Assembly (NCBI GenBank): GCA_001969505.1
Contig: LSSK01000059.1
Coordinates: 1-60,794, forward strand
Reading direction: 5' to 3'
Source of the DNA: Zancudomyces culisetae
Taxonomy: Eukaryota > Kickxellomycota > Harpellomycetes > Harpellales > Legeriomycetaceae
DNA: 60,794 nucleotides
In this document: positions 1 through 11,047 of the stretch, one piece after another
Layout of the letters: the number at the start of each line of letters is the position of its first letter
How positions within the stretch are numbered: the stretch's first letter is position 1
The notes under the pieces: generated by a model
Databases searched by the model: none
What the model was told of the DNA's origin: nothing
Seen by the model: the letters and a program-made list of their open reading frames with translations, nothing else
Program-made: the position numbers and the translations under genes

Positions 1-1
1 A

Positions 2-1066
2 GGGGGTTTAGAATATATAACTAACTATCCGGATCCATTAATTTTCAATACACTTCTGTGCCTAGGTTCGGCATTTGGATGTTGGTTACTTTCACTGTTA
101 CCAGTGGGAAGGGAAAAGAAACGAAATTACTCATATATAGATAGAATATGGTCAATAACACCAATAATATACTCGGCATACTACTGTTACTATATAACGA
201 TAACAAGCGAGATACTAGGGACTTATTTAGGAGAAAAGAAGCTTATTGATGGAATAACGGTATATGGGGGAAGATATATTGATTTGAATTGGATAAATTT
301 GGTATATGCCAGTATATTAAAATACTATCGGTTATGGGCAGTAAGCTTTCTAGTTATGATATGGGGGCTGAGGTTAACATACAACTTTTATCGAAGAGGA
401 GGATACAGCTTAAGCGAGCAGGACTACAGATGGTCAATCATACAAAATAAGGTAAATAATGCTTTATTCTGGGAGCTCTTCAACTTTTTCTTCACGAGCC
501 TTTTTCAAAGCATTTTACTGTTAGCAATAACTTTTCCGGTATACCTGGTATACCAACTTGAGGTGCTTAACATTATTACAAGTTTCCCACCAATCGATCA
601 TGTCTTTTATGGCCTGCTTCTTTCTTGCATTCTGTTCGAAACTGTATCTGATCAGCAAGTGTGGAACTTTCATAAACTGAAATCCTCAGCCCACTCAAAA
701 CATCACAAATCTACCGACAAAAGTTTACGCTATACCTCCCTTGGGTTCAATTGCTCCGGCCTCTTTAGACTATCCAGACACCCAAACTACTTTGCCGAAC
801 AATCTTTCTGGGTATTAATCCTTCTTTATCCTCTAACTATTTTATTTTGCTCACAAATTGGTGTTCATCAAGATATTCTGATTTATTTTTCCCCTGGAGT
901 ACTTGTGTTGTTGCTGCTGTTCCATTTTAGCACCAGGCTAACAGAGTCCATTTCATCCTCCAAATATCCCTACTACTCCCTCTATCAAAAAACTACCAAT
1001 CGGTTTTTGCCTATGCCCACCAAGTCCCTTTTTTACTACATTACTGAAAAACAGAAATGCCACTAA
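2..1066 (+). CDS. DUF1295 / steroid 5-alpha-reductase-like membrane protein, 5' truncated
   Basis: The reading frame is open from the left edge of the window to a stop at 1064-1066, so the N-terminus lies outside. The first in-frame ATG, at 104, is unlikely to be the start, because the codons before it encode a hydrophobic segment (LCLGSAFGCWLLSLL) that leads straight into the conserved NYSYIDRIWSITP block of the DUF1295 family. Several membrane-spanning segments follow. Near 775-810 the RHPNYFAEQSFW motif matches the cofactor-binding signature shared by DUF1295, steroid 5-alpha reductases and isoprenylcysteine methyltransferases. The protein is probably an endoplasmic reticulum or other integral membrane protein, possibly a reductase; the substrate is unknown. 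No intron is seen in the visible part. Confidence 0.8.
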   Translation, partial: GGLEYITNYPDPLIFNTLLCLGSAFGCWLLSLLPVGREKKRNYSYIDRIWSITPIIYSAYYCYYITITSEILGTYLGEKKLIDGITVYGGRYIDLNWINLVYASILKYYRLWAVSFLVMIWGLRLTYNFYRRGGYSLSEQDYRWSIIQNKVNNALFWELFNFFFTSLFQSILLLAITFPVYLVYQLEVLNIITSFPPIDHVFYGLLLSCILFETVSDQQVWNFHKLKSSAHSKHHKSTDKSLRYTSLGFNCSGLFRLSRHPNYFAEQSFWVLILLYPLTILFCSQIGVHQDILIYFSPGVLVLLLLFHFSTRLTESISSSKYPYYSLYQKTTNRFLPMPTKSLFYYITEKQKCH

Positions 1067-1325
1067 ACTTTGTTTGATTTTATTTTGTTTTATTTTGTTA
1101 CTTAATTTTATTATATTTCATACTATTTGTGTTGTTCTTAATTTATAGTCTAAGATCTGCGTTTTTTGAATTTGGCACTAATAATTGCAATACAAAAAAG
1201 GATAAAATATTTGTGTAATTTTTTTTGTTTCGAGCATATTTTTGCAAGTTGATTTCTATATTACATTTGCAAGAATTAATTTTACTTTCGCATAAACCAA
1301 GGCAGCACAGGTAGACATACACAAA

Positions 1326-1860
1326 ATGGCTGATACTAACAACTCAATGAGCTCAATGATCTCACAGCCCCTCGATCTTGTCAAACTTTGTCTCGATGAA
1401 AACATTTACATAAAGCTGCGGGGTACTCGGGAACTTTTTGGAAAATTACACGCCTACGACCAGCACTTAAACATGGTTCTTGAAGATGTAGAGGAACGAG
1501 TTACGGTAATTAACGAAAATTCAGCCGATGAAATTCAAACTCAGGTAAGATCCCCTCCACCAATACGACAATCCTTACTCGAATTAGAAATATATTGCCA
1601 ATTCATCTTTACGAGTTTTTCTTTTTGATTAAATATAGACACTGGTTAGAAACATGAAGATGATTTTTGTTAGAGGCGATGGCGTAATCCTTGTAAGTTT
1701 TTATTTATGATACTTTTTATTATCATGACATTCAAATGCGAATTTCTACGCCCACCCATGTGCGATCACCCTCGTTATTGTTATTGTTGTTGTTTTTTCT
1801 TTTTCTTTTGCTCACTCTATCAAAAATCGATTGTAGGTTTCACCCTCGAAGCGCCTTTGA
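1326..1860 (+). CDS. LSM3: U6 snRNA-associated Sm-like protein LSM3 (three exons)
   Basis: Exons are 1326-1544, 1639-1692 and 1837-1860, encoding 98 residues, close to the usual 89-102 for Lsm3. Exon 1 carries Sm motif 1: PLDLVKLCLDENIYIKLRGT, then GKLHAYDQHLNMVLEDVEE, in which the D-x-H-x-N triplet is the expected RNA-contact site. Exon 2 supplies Sm motif 2, where MIFVRGDGVILV fits the family IRG signature. The third exon adds only VSPSKRL before the stop. Introns of 94 and 144 bases begin GTAAGA and GTAAGT and end TAG. Lsm3 is a subunit of the nuclear Lsm2-8 ring that binds U6 snRNA and of the cytoplasmic Lsm1-7 ring that promotes mRNA decapping. The frame closes exactly across both junctions, so the model is firm. 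Confidence 0.93.
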
Positions 1861-2670
1861 AGCGATTAAAATCCGAATTAATGTTTGTAGCATATGACGA
1901 CATTTACAACTTTTATAAACTAGCCCGAATTTACTCTTTAATAAAGTCAACCTTGAAAACAGACATTTTTGACTTTTGACTATTGAATCTCTGTACAAAA
2001 ATCTTATCTTACTAGTTGCCAGTTTACTATTGTGCCAGTATTATGATCTGGTTTGGTGGAATTCGTTTTACGCTTCATAAGGCACATTCAACAAACCAAA
2101 AGAGTAAAACCCAATAATTCAAACAGCCTGCTTTCATTCTGAGTATTAAGCTTATGCTTTTGTAAAGATACATATCTGGATTCTATCACTGCGTAGCTAC
2201 CACAAGTTTCATATGCGTATAAACCAACAAAAGTTGTCAAACTTTCATTTTCTGTCATAACTGGTTGGCTATTCCATGATACCTTCCCTATGTTTTTAGA
2301 TAAACAGTATTAGTATGTTCAAATTGGTTCAATACTTGACACCATGACCACATATTAATGCACACCAAAATTCATTCTAGAATCAGATTTCTTTGTTTGC
2401 GGAGCCTATTCGTTTGTATTGCAAAACACCTTCACTCAGAACTATCCTTGTAGATAAAATATGTTAATGAGCGACAAAAGTCGTGCATTCGAAAGGCTAA
2501 GTGTTTCCCTTGTAAGGTAGCCAATATTTTTAGAGTGAAATAGTACAGTGTTTTACTGGATAAAATGAACAAGTGGTTACACATTCAATTGTAGTATATA
2601 GTTACGAATAGTTTAATGTGATATTTAGCGCATTTAACAAAGACAAACCAAAATAGCACCCATCAACAGG

Positions 2671-3114
2671 ATGAATTGGAATTCCAAGAGCTCTACTAAC
2701 ACCAAACTTTTACAGAGAATAACCAACATTTATAAGATTCAAAACCCAAGAACAAAAATTTCATACTTCCTGGTATATGTAAATATGACAACTAATCTTA
2801 TATTATTACTATACAAAGTTGAAATTTTTCAGGTAGGAATAATCTTAATTATTTTTGAAAATATACAAACTACCATTTTCTTAGTGATTCTGACATTAAA
2901 TGTACCTTTCACAGGTACATTTATTAAAAATATTGAAAGTATTGTAAATACTGTATATAAAAGAGTACACCACATCCCCCCCCCCAAAATAATAGGTTGG
3001 GTCTATATTTTAATGATTGGCTTTTCGCACTGGGAGAAGAGTGTTGAAATTAATGTACATAAATACTCTAAGAAGCCAGGAATTGTAGAAGCTTTGCTCC
3101 TATATACACTATAG
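2671..3114 (+). CDS. Hypothetical membrane-type open frame, 147 codons
   Basis: This uninterrupted frame is longer than expected by chance for such AT-rich sequence. It starts MNWNSKSSTN and has two hydrophobic stretches, around residues 35-50 and 55-80, so it could encode a small membrane protein. It resembles no family I can name. Internal GTATAT and TTTTTCAG/GTAGG sequences could equally be splice sites, so the true exon structure may differ, or the frame may be fortuitous. Confidence 0.2.
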   Translation: MNWNSKSSTNTKLLQRITNIYKIQNPRTKISYFLVYVNMTTNLILLLYKVEIFQVGIILIIFENIQTTIFLVILTLNVPFTGTFIKNIESIVNTVYKRVHHIPPPKIIGWVYILMIGFSHWEKSVEINVHKYSKKPGIVEALLLYTL

Positions 3115-5085
3115 TTACTGCTGCCTAATTCCTACTTCAGAAATTATTTGCTCACTTGAGCAACATAAAAAATTGTTCTCGCCTTTAGCCTGTATTCAAA
3201 TGTTTGTCATAAATATTCGTTGTCAAGCAAAAGTTCAATCATCAGTTCAAAACAAGTCACTTGCGCCAACTCTGTAAATCACGCGAATTGGGTTATCCAA
3301 CAAACTTGGAAGAACACAGTTCAATAGATACTCTATACTATGTTTTTTAAACTGCTCAGGAATAGTATTAAAGAAGCTATCTGAGCGGAATGCGTTGTAC
3401 ATGCGGGTCAAAGAGTTGCGTTCTAGGATTTGGGTGTCGTATTTACTTACGATCATTTCTCACCATCATTAACAAACAGCTGTAAATGAGTTACTAAAAC
3501 TACCTATATAACTGGGATGAGTTGGTAATTATTTAAAATATGTTCACGCCTAATTATTTGAGACTGCAAAATACAACTAGGATGTTCTTATTTCAATTGA
3601 ACAAAAAATAGGGAAAATGCATAAAAATTCAAATAAGTATATATACTAACAAAAAGAGAAAAGAGCAAAGAGCAAATAACAGGAACTACTCACATACATA
3701 TAGTGCTCAAGTACTCGTTTAGCAGTCAGTTTTTTCAAGTATCTGGTTTTTCACTTTAGTATTTTAGCATTAGGAATACCTATTAATTTATATTTTACAA
3801 GAGAAAAGCAGTCTTAATAGTTTGGTTTCACAATAAAAAAATACTCAGTTCATCATTAAAGCTAATTACCGTAAACCAAAACAGAATAGTTGTATTTTAA
3901 TACAATAGGGTGGGTTTTTAATATTTAAATTCAAAGAAGCTGTGCATTCTCTTTGATAGTTTTTGATAGTAAAAAAATATTTAGTATTTCAAGCAGCAAC
4001 CCGGCTAAGTGCTCAGCAATTGTGCAATACGAGGTTGTTATGACAAGTTTACAAGCTGTCATAAAAAAATGCATTATTATCAGTATTTCTACGTATATGG
4101 CCACGGTTGAAAAAAATGTGGAAGGGGTCGTCTCTTTCAGTGTTGCTAAAAGTAATACTGTCTTTCTTGATATCATACACTTATTCTGCATTAACAGATA
4201 CCTATTTGATAGAAAAAAAAAATACACACTCAAAATTTCATCTCAGTATATGATATCCGGTTTGGGCTAGTTACCTTCATTTTTTCATTGAGAGTCATAT
4301 TTGGAACGCCCAATGTGTATGAATACTATACTCCAAGCAGTTTGCTTTGAAATTGAGATGAAATCAAGAAAGCCTGAAAACCATCATCTAAATTTAGTCA
4401 CAGAACAACTATGTTAATTTTTCCTACCATGATCTAAAAATACGTTGTTACTAAACTCGTAATGCTAAATAATTCTTGAACTATATTATAGATGCTTAAT
4501 AAAAAGCAAACAAATAAGTGGACCATTTAAGGGTTGCAAAAGCATGAAAAGATGTTATAAATGCCGGGGTACCGGGTATTTTTTTTACTCAGTGTACAAT
4601 CCGACCATCAATATACCCGTCGTTTGTTAACTTTAATGTAACTGTATTATATGATCAAAGTTTACAGTAGGGTCAAGGCTCCACTGAGATTTAAATACAT
4701 GCTAATTCAAAATACAAGAGTTTTTAACCAACACCTAGTGTCCTTGATTGTTACGCACTTTGCGTTTGAAGCAAAACAGTGCAAAGTTATGGATATAAAC
4801 TGCTGTGCTTATTGAAGAATGAGTAGTAAAATTGCTAGGAGGACAGACAGAACCACAAACCTCTAACAAGTGGAGGCTCTTGGAAAAAATTTTCTCTGCG
4901 ACGTCGAATACCAAAAAAAAAAAGAAGGTTCTATACATGAAGAGATAAGAGAATCAAGTCTTGGTGTAAACCCTTCCTTTTATATTATGTAATATATTGA
5001 AAACAAATTATATAATATTTGACGAGTAATTTTAATTTCTGCTTTTAATGAGCAGAGGGAATATTATCAAGAAAGTAAAAAGGGC

Positions 5086-5135
5086 TTGGGGTTTGGAGTT
5101 TGGGGTTTGGGGTTTGAAGTTTGGGGTTTGGGGTT
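5086..5135 (+). repeat. Telomere-like TTTGGGG heptamer array
   Basis: Seven consecutive units of a 7-base TTTGGGG motif run from 5086 to 5133, followed by TT. Five units keep GGGG (the first lacks one T), and two are variants (TTTGGAG at 5092-5098, TTTGAAG at 5113-5119). The strict G-run periodicity resembles eukaryotic telomeric DNA and could fold as a G-quadruplex. It could instead be a simple minisatellite. Confidence 0.8.
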
Positions 5136-6551
5136 AAGATAATAAGGTAGCAAAAAACAGCACAGGTTCCCGCATTTAATCTTTAGTAGGAAAGAAGTGT
5201 TTGTATCATGAACAACATTTTATACACGCAAAGGCGGAGCGGTTGAGTCTTGCCCTCGAATATTATTTATGTGCAAATAATGGAAAGGTTTGTATTCGAA
5301 AATCCGGGTTCTAACTTCAGCATTATGTGTCTAATTTAAACAAGTAATAAAACATAGTACTAATTAAACACCTATGACCTAAAAGCAAAAACAACAGTTA
5401 CGTTCGGGTTATTAACTGCATAAAATGATTATAACAGTTTATAATTTTTTGTAAGCTTTATGTAAAATAAATAAAAAGTGACTTTTTGTCAAATAGCGAT
5501 CGCTGCCATTTGGGTTGGGGTTATTATTTCTTTTGAATTTTATTCCTTTAATAGTTTTTTGTTCGTTTTTTGTAACTGCATGAATTACAAATATGTAAAT
5601 ATGAATTGATTTTGTATAGTTTACATAATCTTAATAAATATCCCCACCCCCTTCACCAGCTAGGGGACCAATACCTCATTTATTCATCATTGATCATATG
5701 CACTCACGTAAACGAGCTCTGCAGCTAATTATACCAAAAAAAAAACTTGGGTGAAAATGATATGCACTATTCAACTCCCAAACTCACCAGAACCATGAGA
5801 AACAAGTAAAGCGGAGTGCTGCTTGATGCCTATTATAGTTTTGTTTGGTAGTTTCGTGAATATGTCTGGACCCAAACGGTGCACAAAAATCACATCAATG
5901 TACCGCACTATGGCATCATATTTTAAGCAAAGCAATCATCATACAAGCGGCTCAGATTTAGGTTCTATCCTAAATCAGAAAGTCTACCTAGCCATTTGCA
6001 AACCCAAAGTATTAAATGTATAAAACACATTGGAAAAATCTATAAACACCAAGAGGTCTCTTCCCCAAAAAAATCCATAGTCAAAGCACAGTGTTGCAGT
6101 TTTGAGATGCATCGAGATCTCTAAATCTGCTTTTCTAATGCTTGTAATTACGTGCAGTGTTGTTATTTTTTTGCAGAAAAGAGCCCTGAATTCGCACTGA
6201 GACCAAACGCCAAAACAAAGAAAAAAATAGTGGAAAAAAAAGAGCTAGGTACTACATCCATAACCTAGAAGATTAGTGACTGTGTTTCCAAGTACTCTCC
6301 ATTGCCCGCGTTGTAAGCATGGTGTCGTGTGATACGTTTGCACTATGGCCTTGTATTACCAATATGGCAATCAAAATCATTTTTAGAGTCCAGAATATGT
6401 AAAGAGTTTGCTAATTTTTCTTTTTAGCTAAATCGTGGATTTTCTAAACTATCCACATTACATAAAGCAGTTGTTCTAAAAAAAGCTTTTTTTTTTTACT
6501 TTTTTTTTTCAAAACCTAAGCAAAATAATGAAAAAAGCAAACACGATTTGG

Positions 6552-6559
6552 TATAAAAT
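6552..6559 (+). promoter_or_regulatory. TATA-like element upstream of the GT69 gene
   Basis: TATAAAAT lies about 40 bases before the first ATG of the mannosyltransferase gene. It follows a region rich in T and A runs. A core promoter is an inference from sequence and position only. If it is one, transcription may start very close to the first ATG and the internal ATG at 6658 could be used. Confidence 0.3.
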
Positions 6560-6600
6560 CCGCTGGAGGAATTTTAAAGTTCATTTTTCAACAGTTCAAA

Positions 6601-8004
6601 ATGCAGGATCATCCATATATTTCATTAGTTGATACACACTCAAAAGGCATTATCGCCATGGCATTCAGAAAGAAGCATATAATAATAAGAATTATTCTTA
6701 TTTCATTAACTATCATCACAATATACATTGCAGGTAATCTGTTAGGGGAGAGGGATGGCGAGGAACAGGATACAGTAAAAAATTCAAGAAAATTGACAGT
6801 CGATGTCAAACCTATCCAACCTGCAGAACTTTGTTCTACAGATGCCCGGATAGACTTTGATAAAAACAGAGAGGTGTATGGAAGATATTTGCCACTTTCT
6901 GCTTCAAATCCCGACTATGTTGTTTATGAATATTCCATTCGAAATCAGGTGTACTACTACAGAAAAAAGGAAAAAAATAACAAACACAAAAAACACCCTA
7001 GGTACTTTTTCGCTGCAAATCTGCACAATAATGAGGAAATACTCCCACAGTTTATGCAGGAGCTGCTGAGGGTATTTGAATTTTTGGGATTTGAAAATGT
7101 GTATATGTCTATATACGAAAATGGTTCTACCGATAAAACTAAAGAAATGCTAGAAAGCTTTTCAGCTCGTCTGGAGGAATATAAGGTTCAGCACAGGCTT
7201 AATATGGAGAATTCAAAACGCCCTGAAAACTCTCACAGAATAGAATATTTGGCAAATGTTAGAAACAAGGCACTGGAGCCATACTATGAGTTTAGCGAGA
7301 GAAAAAGGCAGCGAAGGATGTTTAGCGGTGATCGAAGCATGGAATTTGACAAAATCATATTTATCAATGATATTATGTTTTGCAGGAACGATATACTGGA
7401 ACTGATTCTCCAATCTAATAACAACCAGGCAGATATAACATGTCCAATGGATTTGGACTACTATGACGAAACAGATTCATCAGGAAATAAGATCCCAATA
7501 AAGACATTCCGTGATACATGGGTGGCGAGAGATATAAAGGGAGATGCGTTCAGAAAAAACATAAAGGATATAACTACCGACAGCGAATCAAACAAAAGAG
7601 CAGAAAAGGGGCTACCATTTCAAGTTCAATGCTGTTGGAATGGAGTTGTAGTATTAAATCCAAAGCCATTTGACAATCCATTTGATCTAAGGTTTAGAAG
7701 GTCAGTCCTTAATACAACCGAATGCGCAGCATCAGAGTGCTCACTATTTTGTAACGACTATTGGAGGCTGGGCTTCGATAGGGTTATGGTGGTTCCAACT
7801 GTACAGGTACCCTATAACACACGAGAATTTAAATATCTCGAGAGAGATTATGTTAACAAACTACATGTAGATATCGATAAGAAGATTGAGTTTGTTGAAG
7901 GGCCTAAACAGGTTTTATGCCATCCGCTAGTGAAAAATAATACACAGAATCCTGATGGACCGATTAAATGGGGGGAGTACCTAGTTGACTATTCAAATCT
8001 ATAG
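6601..8004 (+). CDS. CAP59/CMT1-like alpha-1,3-mannosyltransferase (GT69), type II membrane protein
   Basis: The frame encodes 467 residues and no intron is needed. A short basic cytoplasmic tail and one hydrophobic anchor (about residues 27-46) predict a type II Golgi enzyme; M20 at 6658 is an alternative start. The luminal part carries the CAP59_mtransfer signature in order: ENGSTDKTKEML (173-184), IEYLANVRNKALEP (214-227), FINDIMF (254-260, with the acidic metal-site residue), FRDTWVARDIKGD (303-315) and CCWNGVVVLNPKPF (343-356). In Cryptococcus, relatives transfer mannose in alpha-1,3 linkage for capsule or glycan synthesis; the acceptor here is unknown. The gene stands alone, 1.3 kb from its downstream neighbour. 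Confidence 0.88.
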   Translation: MQDHPYISLVDTHSKGIIAMAFRKKHIIIRIILISLTIITIYIAGNLLGERDGEEQDTVKNSRKLTVDVKPIQPAELCSTDARIDFDKNREVYGRYLPLSASNPDYVVYEYSIRNQVYYYRKKEKNNKHKKHPRYFFAANLHNNEEILPQFMQELLRVFEFLGFENVYMSIYENGSTDKTKEMLESFSARLEEYKVQHRLNMENSKRPENSHRIEYLANVRNKALEPYYEFSERKRQRRMFSGDRSMEFDKIIFINDIMFCRNDILELILQSNNNQADITCPMDLDYYDETDSSGNKIPIKTFRDTWVARDIKGDAFRKNIKDITTDSESNKRAEKGLPFQVQCCWNGVVVLNPKPFDNPFDLRFRRSVLNTTECAASECSLFCNDYWRLGFDRVMVVPTVQVPYNTREFKYLERDYVNKLHVDIDKKIEFVEGPKQVLCHPLVKNNTQNPDGPIKWGEYLVDYSNL

Positions 8005-9308
8005 CATTTCCGCATTAATTTTTCATGTGTGTACAATTTGTTACGTATCATATTTTTTCTATAGTTGGGTTTTCATATAGCCTCTATAGAACTTAGTAAA
8101 CTGCAATAGACATTACAAAAAATTTACAAAATGAAACATACATGTAATTCTGATTACAAGTGGGGCTAACATAGCCTTTTTGCAAGCTTTTGCTGTACAG
8201 AGGTGCAGCAACAGCTGATTTGCTTAGTTTGAGATTTAAGTAAATAGTTAACATTTGTGACAACACCAAAGAACAGCTATGCTTAGAAAAAAGAGTTAGC
8301 GTGCGGTAATTTGTAGCAAGGCAAACAAAAATGGAGATATATACTATGAAGAGACATTCTACCTCTATATCAAACAAACAAAAAGGATAAGAGCTGTAGT
8401 GATTGGTAACAAAACTATGGATGGGGTTTGGAACCGCTCAGTAGCTGGAATATCAATTTTCACAATTGACTCTCTTCTTTTGGTGGGTTTATGTTTATTT
8501 TTTTTTTACTAGATATCTGCTGACCTTTCGACAAGCTCCAGTCACATCTCACGAAAAGAGCACATCTGTTAATAATAGAACTCCTACTTTTTGTGGGCCC
8601 AGCATTTAAAGATAGTGCGAGCATATTATAGTTTGGTTCAAAATCAATTGAACCGACTGTTGCTCTTGAATCTTTTAGTAACAGGTTTGGTTTCTAAACA
8701 GATGAAAGAGGAGGTATGGCCTTGCCTTAACTTGTACTATGTTCTTTTTTTATGTTCTCCTAATATAGTAGCGAGAAATTTGTGGATTTTGTTCTGAAGG
8801 ATGTGCTATTTATCATGCGAAGTATCTGAAATACTCCGTTAAAATCGCCTGATTGTGAATGTCATAAAGATTAGACAAATTCTAATCCACTTATTTAATC
8901 TACTTTGAAGTTATGCAATAGACTTTTACTGGCTATACTATTGATCAAAATTAATTTCGATAGTATTGTCCAATGGGTAGCGCTTTTTTAATATGTGCGA
9001 GTTTTAAAATAAAAATTAAGGGGGCAGGCCACTTTTACCGTTGGTTTCAGCATTAACTGCGATAAAAGTAACAAAAACAATAGTAACAGTAACAACAACA
9101 ATGCCGTACTGTTTTTGACATATGTGAAGTGGAAACTTTATATCCATAATTTATTTCATGTCCTTAAAAACCCACAAAAAGTTTTGAATTTCTATCCGCT
9201 ATTAACTCTCTAGACGAAAACAATTGTGAATTCCTCAAGAATCAATCTAGTGTCAGTTGCGATTTCAATGCTCCGTGATCGAAAGCTATAAATTACAATA
9301 TTTTAAAA
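8005..9308. other. Intergenic, 1.3 kb, no gene seen
   Basis: The stretch lies between the GT69 gene and the Gfo/Idh/MocA gene. Short open frames on both strands (for example 8093-8377 reverse, 8591-8797 forward) have no recognisable content. It presumably holds the 3' end of one gene and the promoter of the next. Confidence 0.6.
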
Positions 9309-10613
9309 ATGACGAATGCTGATGTCACTGTTTCAGGACCAATTACTGTGATTGTGATTGGTGCGGGGATGCGTGGAAATATATACGCTACATACGCCAT
9401 GTCGCGACCAGAAAAGATGAGAGTTGTTGGTGTTGTAGATCCAGATCCTGTGCGCCGTGAAAATATGGCAAAGAAGCACAATATACAGGCAGAACACACA
9501 CTCACATCGGTGGATGAACTTGTGGGGATGGACAAGTTTGCCGATGCCGTTATAATTTCTACTCTTGATCAGACCCACTGCAATATTGCTGTTGCCATGG
9601 CCAACAGAAAATATAATATTCTTCTTGAGAAGCCGATGGCCACCAGCCTACAGGACTGTAAAGATATATATCAAGCGACGGTTGATAATGGAATTACACT
9701 TGCTGTATGCCATGTTATGCGCTATACACCTATCTACTCGGAAGTTATGAAACTTGTAAATTCGGGCGTGCTTGGGGAGATTTACTCTGTACAACATCTT
9801 GAGGCTATAGGGAATACACACTTCTCCCACTCTTTTGTACGTGGAAACTGGGCAAAAGAGGAGGAGACATCTTTTTCTTTGATGACCAAGTGTATCCATG
9901 ATGTGGACTTGATCAATTGGTTTATGGGTGGTGCAAAATGCACCAAGGTTTCATCATTTGGTCATTTGTCGCATTTCAAGAAGGACAAAAAGCCTATGGA
10001 GGCTGGCGATGCAAAAACCTGTATGGAATGTGCCCATGAGTCAAACTGTCCCTATTCTGCCAAAACGATTTATTTGGAGCCTACAAAGAGAGGCGAAAGC
10101 GGTTTTCCTATGAACGCCATCACAAATGTTATTGATATTGAAAACATCACCAAAGCAATTACATCCGGACCATACGGTCGCTGCGTGTATGAGTGTGATA
10201 ACAACGTTTGTGATAACCAGGTTGTCACATTTGAGTTTGAAGGCAATAAAACTGCAACTCTCACAATGATAGCATTTACAGAAGATCTCTGTATCCGTAA
10301 AACTAAAATTTACGGCTCTAAAGGTGAGCTTATAACTGATGGTATTGGTGAAATCACTGTATTTGACTTTGCAACCTGCAAAAAAACGGTGGTGCATCCA
10401 CATGAAATGGAACAATACAAGGTGTATTCCGACCTCTTTGGTCATGGTGGCGGTGATTATGGAATTATTTCAAGCTTCATCGACTCTTTGATATACAATG
10501 ATCCTTCGCTCAACAAGTCTGGCGCCTACGAGTCATTGTTGTCACATATGTATACATTCGCTGCAGAGGATAGCCGTGTAAAAGGATGTGTTGTCACTCC
10601 AGATACATCATAA
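9309..10613 (+). CDS. Gfo/Idh/MocA-family NAD(P)-dependent sugar dehydrogenase
   Basis: This is an intronless 434-residue protein. The N-terminal Rossmann fold shows VIGAGMRGN (16-24), then the acidic VVDPD that contacts the cofactor ribose, and the family EKP motif in LLEKPMA (E107-K108-P109). The C-terminal substrate half has KCIHDVDLINW, with K194, H197 and D198 at the usual catalytic region. A cysteine cluster, CMECAHESNCPYSA (C238, C241, C247), marks the subfamily that carries a CxxC...CPYSA segment. No signal peptide is present, so it is probably cytosolic. It converges with a secreted GH3 glycosidase 434 bases away. A joint role in sugar or amino-sugar use is possible but is only an inference from position; the substrate cannot be read from the sequence. 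Confidence 0.88.
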   Translation: MTNADVTVSGPITVIVIGAGMRGNIYATYAMSRPEKMRVVGVVDPDPVRRENMAKKHNIQAEHTLTSVDELVGMDKFADAVIISTLDQTHCNIAVAMANRKYNILLEKPMATSLQDCKDIYQATVDNGITLAVCHVMRYTPIYSEVMKLVNSGVLGEIYSVQHLEAIGNTHFSHSFVRGNWAKEEETSFSLMTKCIHDVDLINWFMGGAKCTKVSSFGHLSHFKKDKKPMEAGDAKTCMECAHESNCPYSAKTIYLEPTKRGESGFPMNAITNVIDIENITKAITSGPYGRCVYECDNNVCDNQVVTFEFEGNKTATLTMIAFTEDLCIRKTKIYGSKGELITDGIGEITVFDFATCKKTVVHPHEMEQYKVYSDLFGHGGGDYGIISSFIDSLIYNDPSLNKSGAYESLLSHMYTFAAEDSRVKGCVVTPDTS

Positions 10614-11047
10614 AGGTGATTTCCTGGGGTTTACTTTTTTTCTATAACTTTTTATGGCTCTAGTTAGGGAGTTGAATACAAATACCTTTAATTTAATACA
10701 GATAATGGCGATAGTAATAGTAAGGATAGTGATAGAAATAGTAACAATAGTAAAGATAATAAAATACAAATAATAATGTTAAACTTATTTGAGACAGAGG
10801 AGCAAGATCGAAAGCATCAAACGCACATCCACCAACTCATATTTGCAATCTCAAACTTTACACACTATCACCACCTTCTCATAATAGCAAATTAAATGAA
10901 GGTACTCTTCAAATAGTGACTACCTTTTTTATTTTAATTAGTTTTTACTACTGTTAATCCACTTAAACTACATTTTTTCACTACAAAGCTAAAAAACGAG
11001 GGGAAAAAATGGAAAAGCAAAGGTGAGAGAGGACTCAATCCATAACT
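10614..11047. other. Convergent intergenic region between oxidoreductase and GH3 genes
   Basis: This 434-base spacer holds both 3' ends. It contains a degenerate AATAGTAA/GATAGT-type low-complexity stretch at about 10680-10765. No gene is seen. Confidence 0.6.

Larger units (their letters stand above)
1861..6600. other. Gene-poor 4.7 kb region
   Basis: I see no recognisable gene here. The stretch is AT-rich with frequent stops in all frames. It holds one 147-codon open frame and a TTTGGGG array, both listed separately. A 70-codon reverse-strand frame at 3247-3456 has protein-like composition but resembles nothing I know. Overlapping forward and reverse frames at 3931-4270 look like chance. 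Confidence 0.6.

Noticed and set aside
3931-4270. Overlapping forward and reverse ~100-codon frames
   Set aside because: The two frames are mirror products of the same AT-rich segment. Neither has domain features or a convincing start context.
5224-5320. tRNA-Leu/Ser-like A-box (GGCGGAGCGGTTGAG) and a weak B-box (GGTTCTAACTT)
   Set aside because: The B-box has T in place of the purine, the T-stem and acceptor stem cannot pair with correct spacing, and no anticodon stem forms. At best it is a tRNA-derived relic.
10041-10445. 134-codon reverse-strand frame inside the Gfo/Idh/MocA gene
   Set aside because: It is a shadow of a well-conserved coding sequence and contains no family motif.
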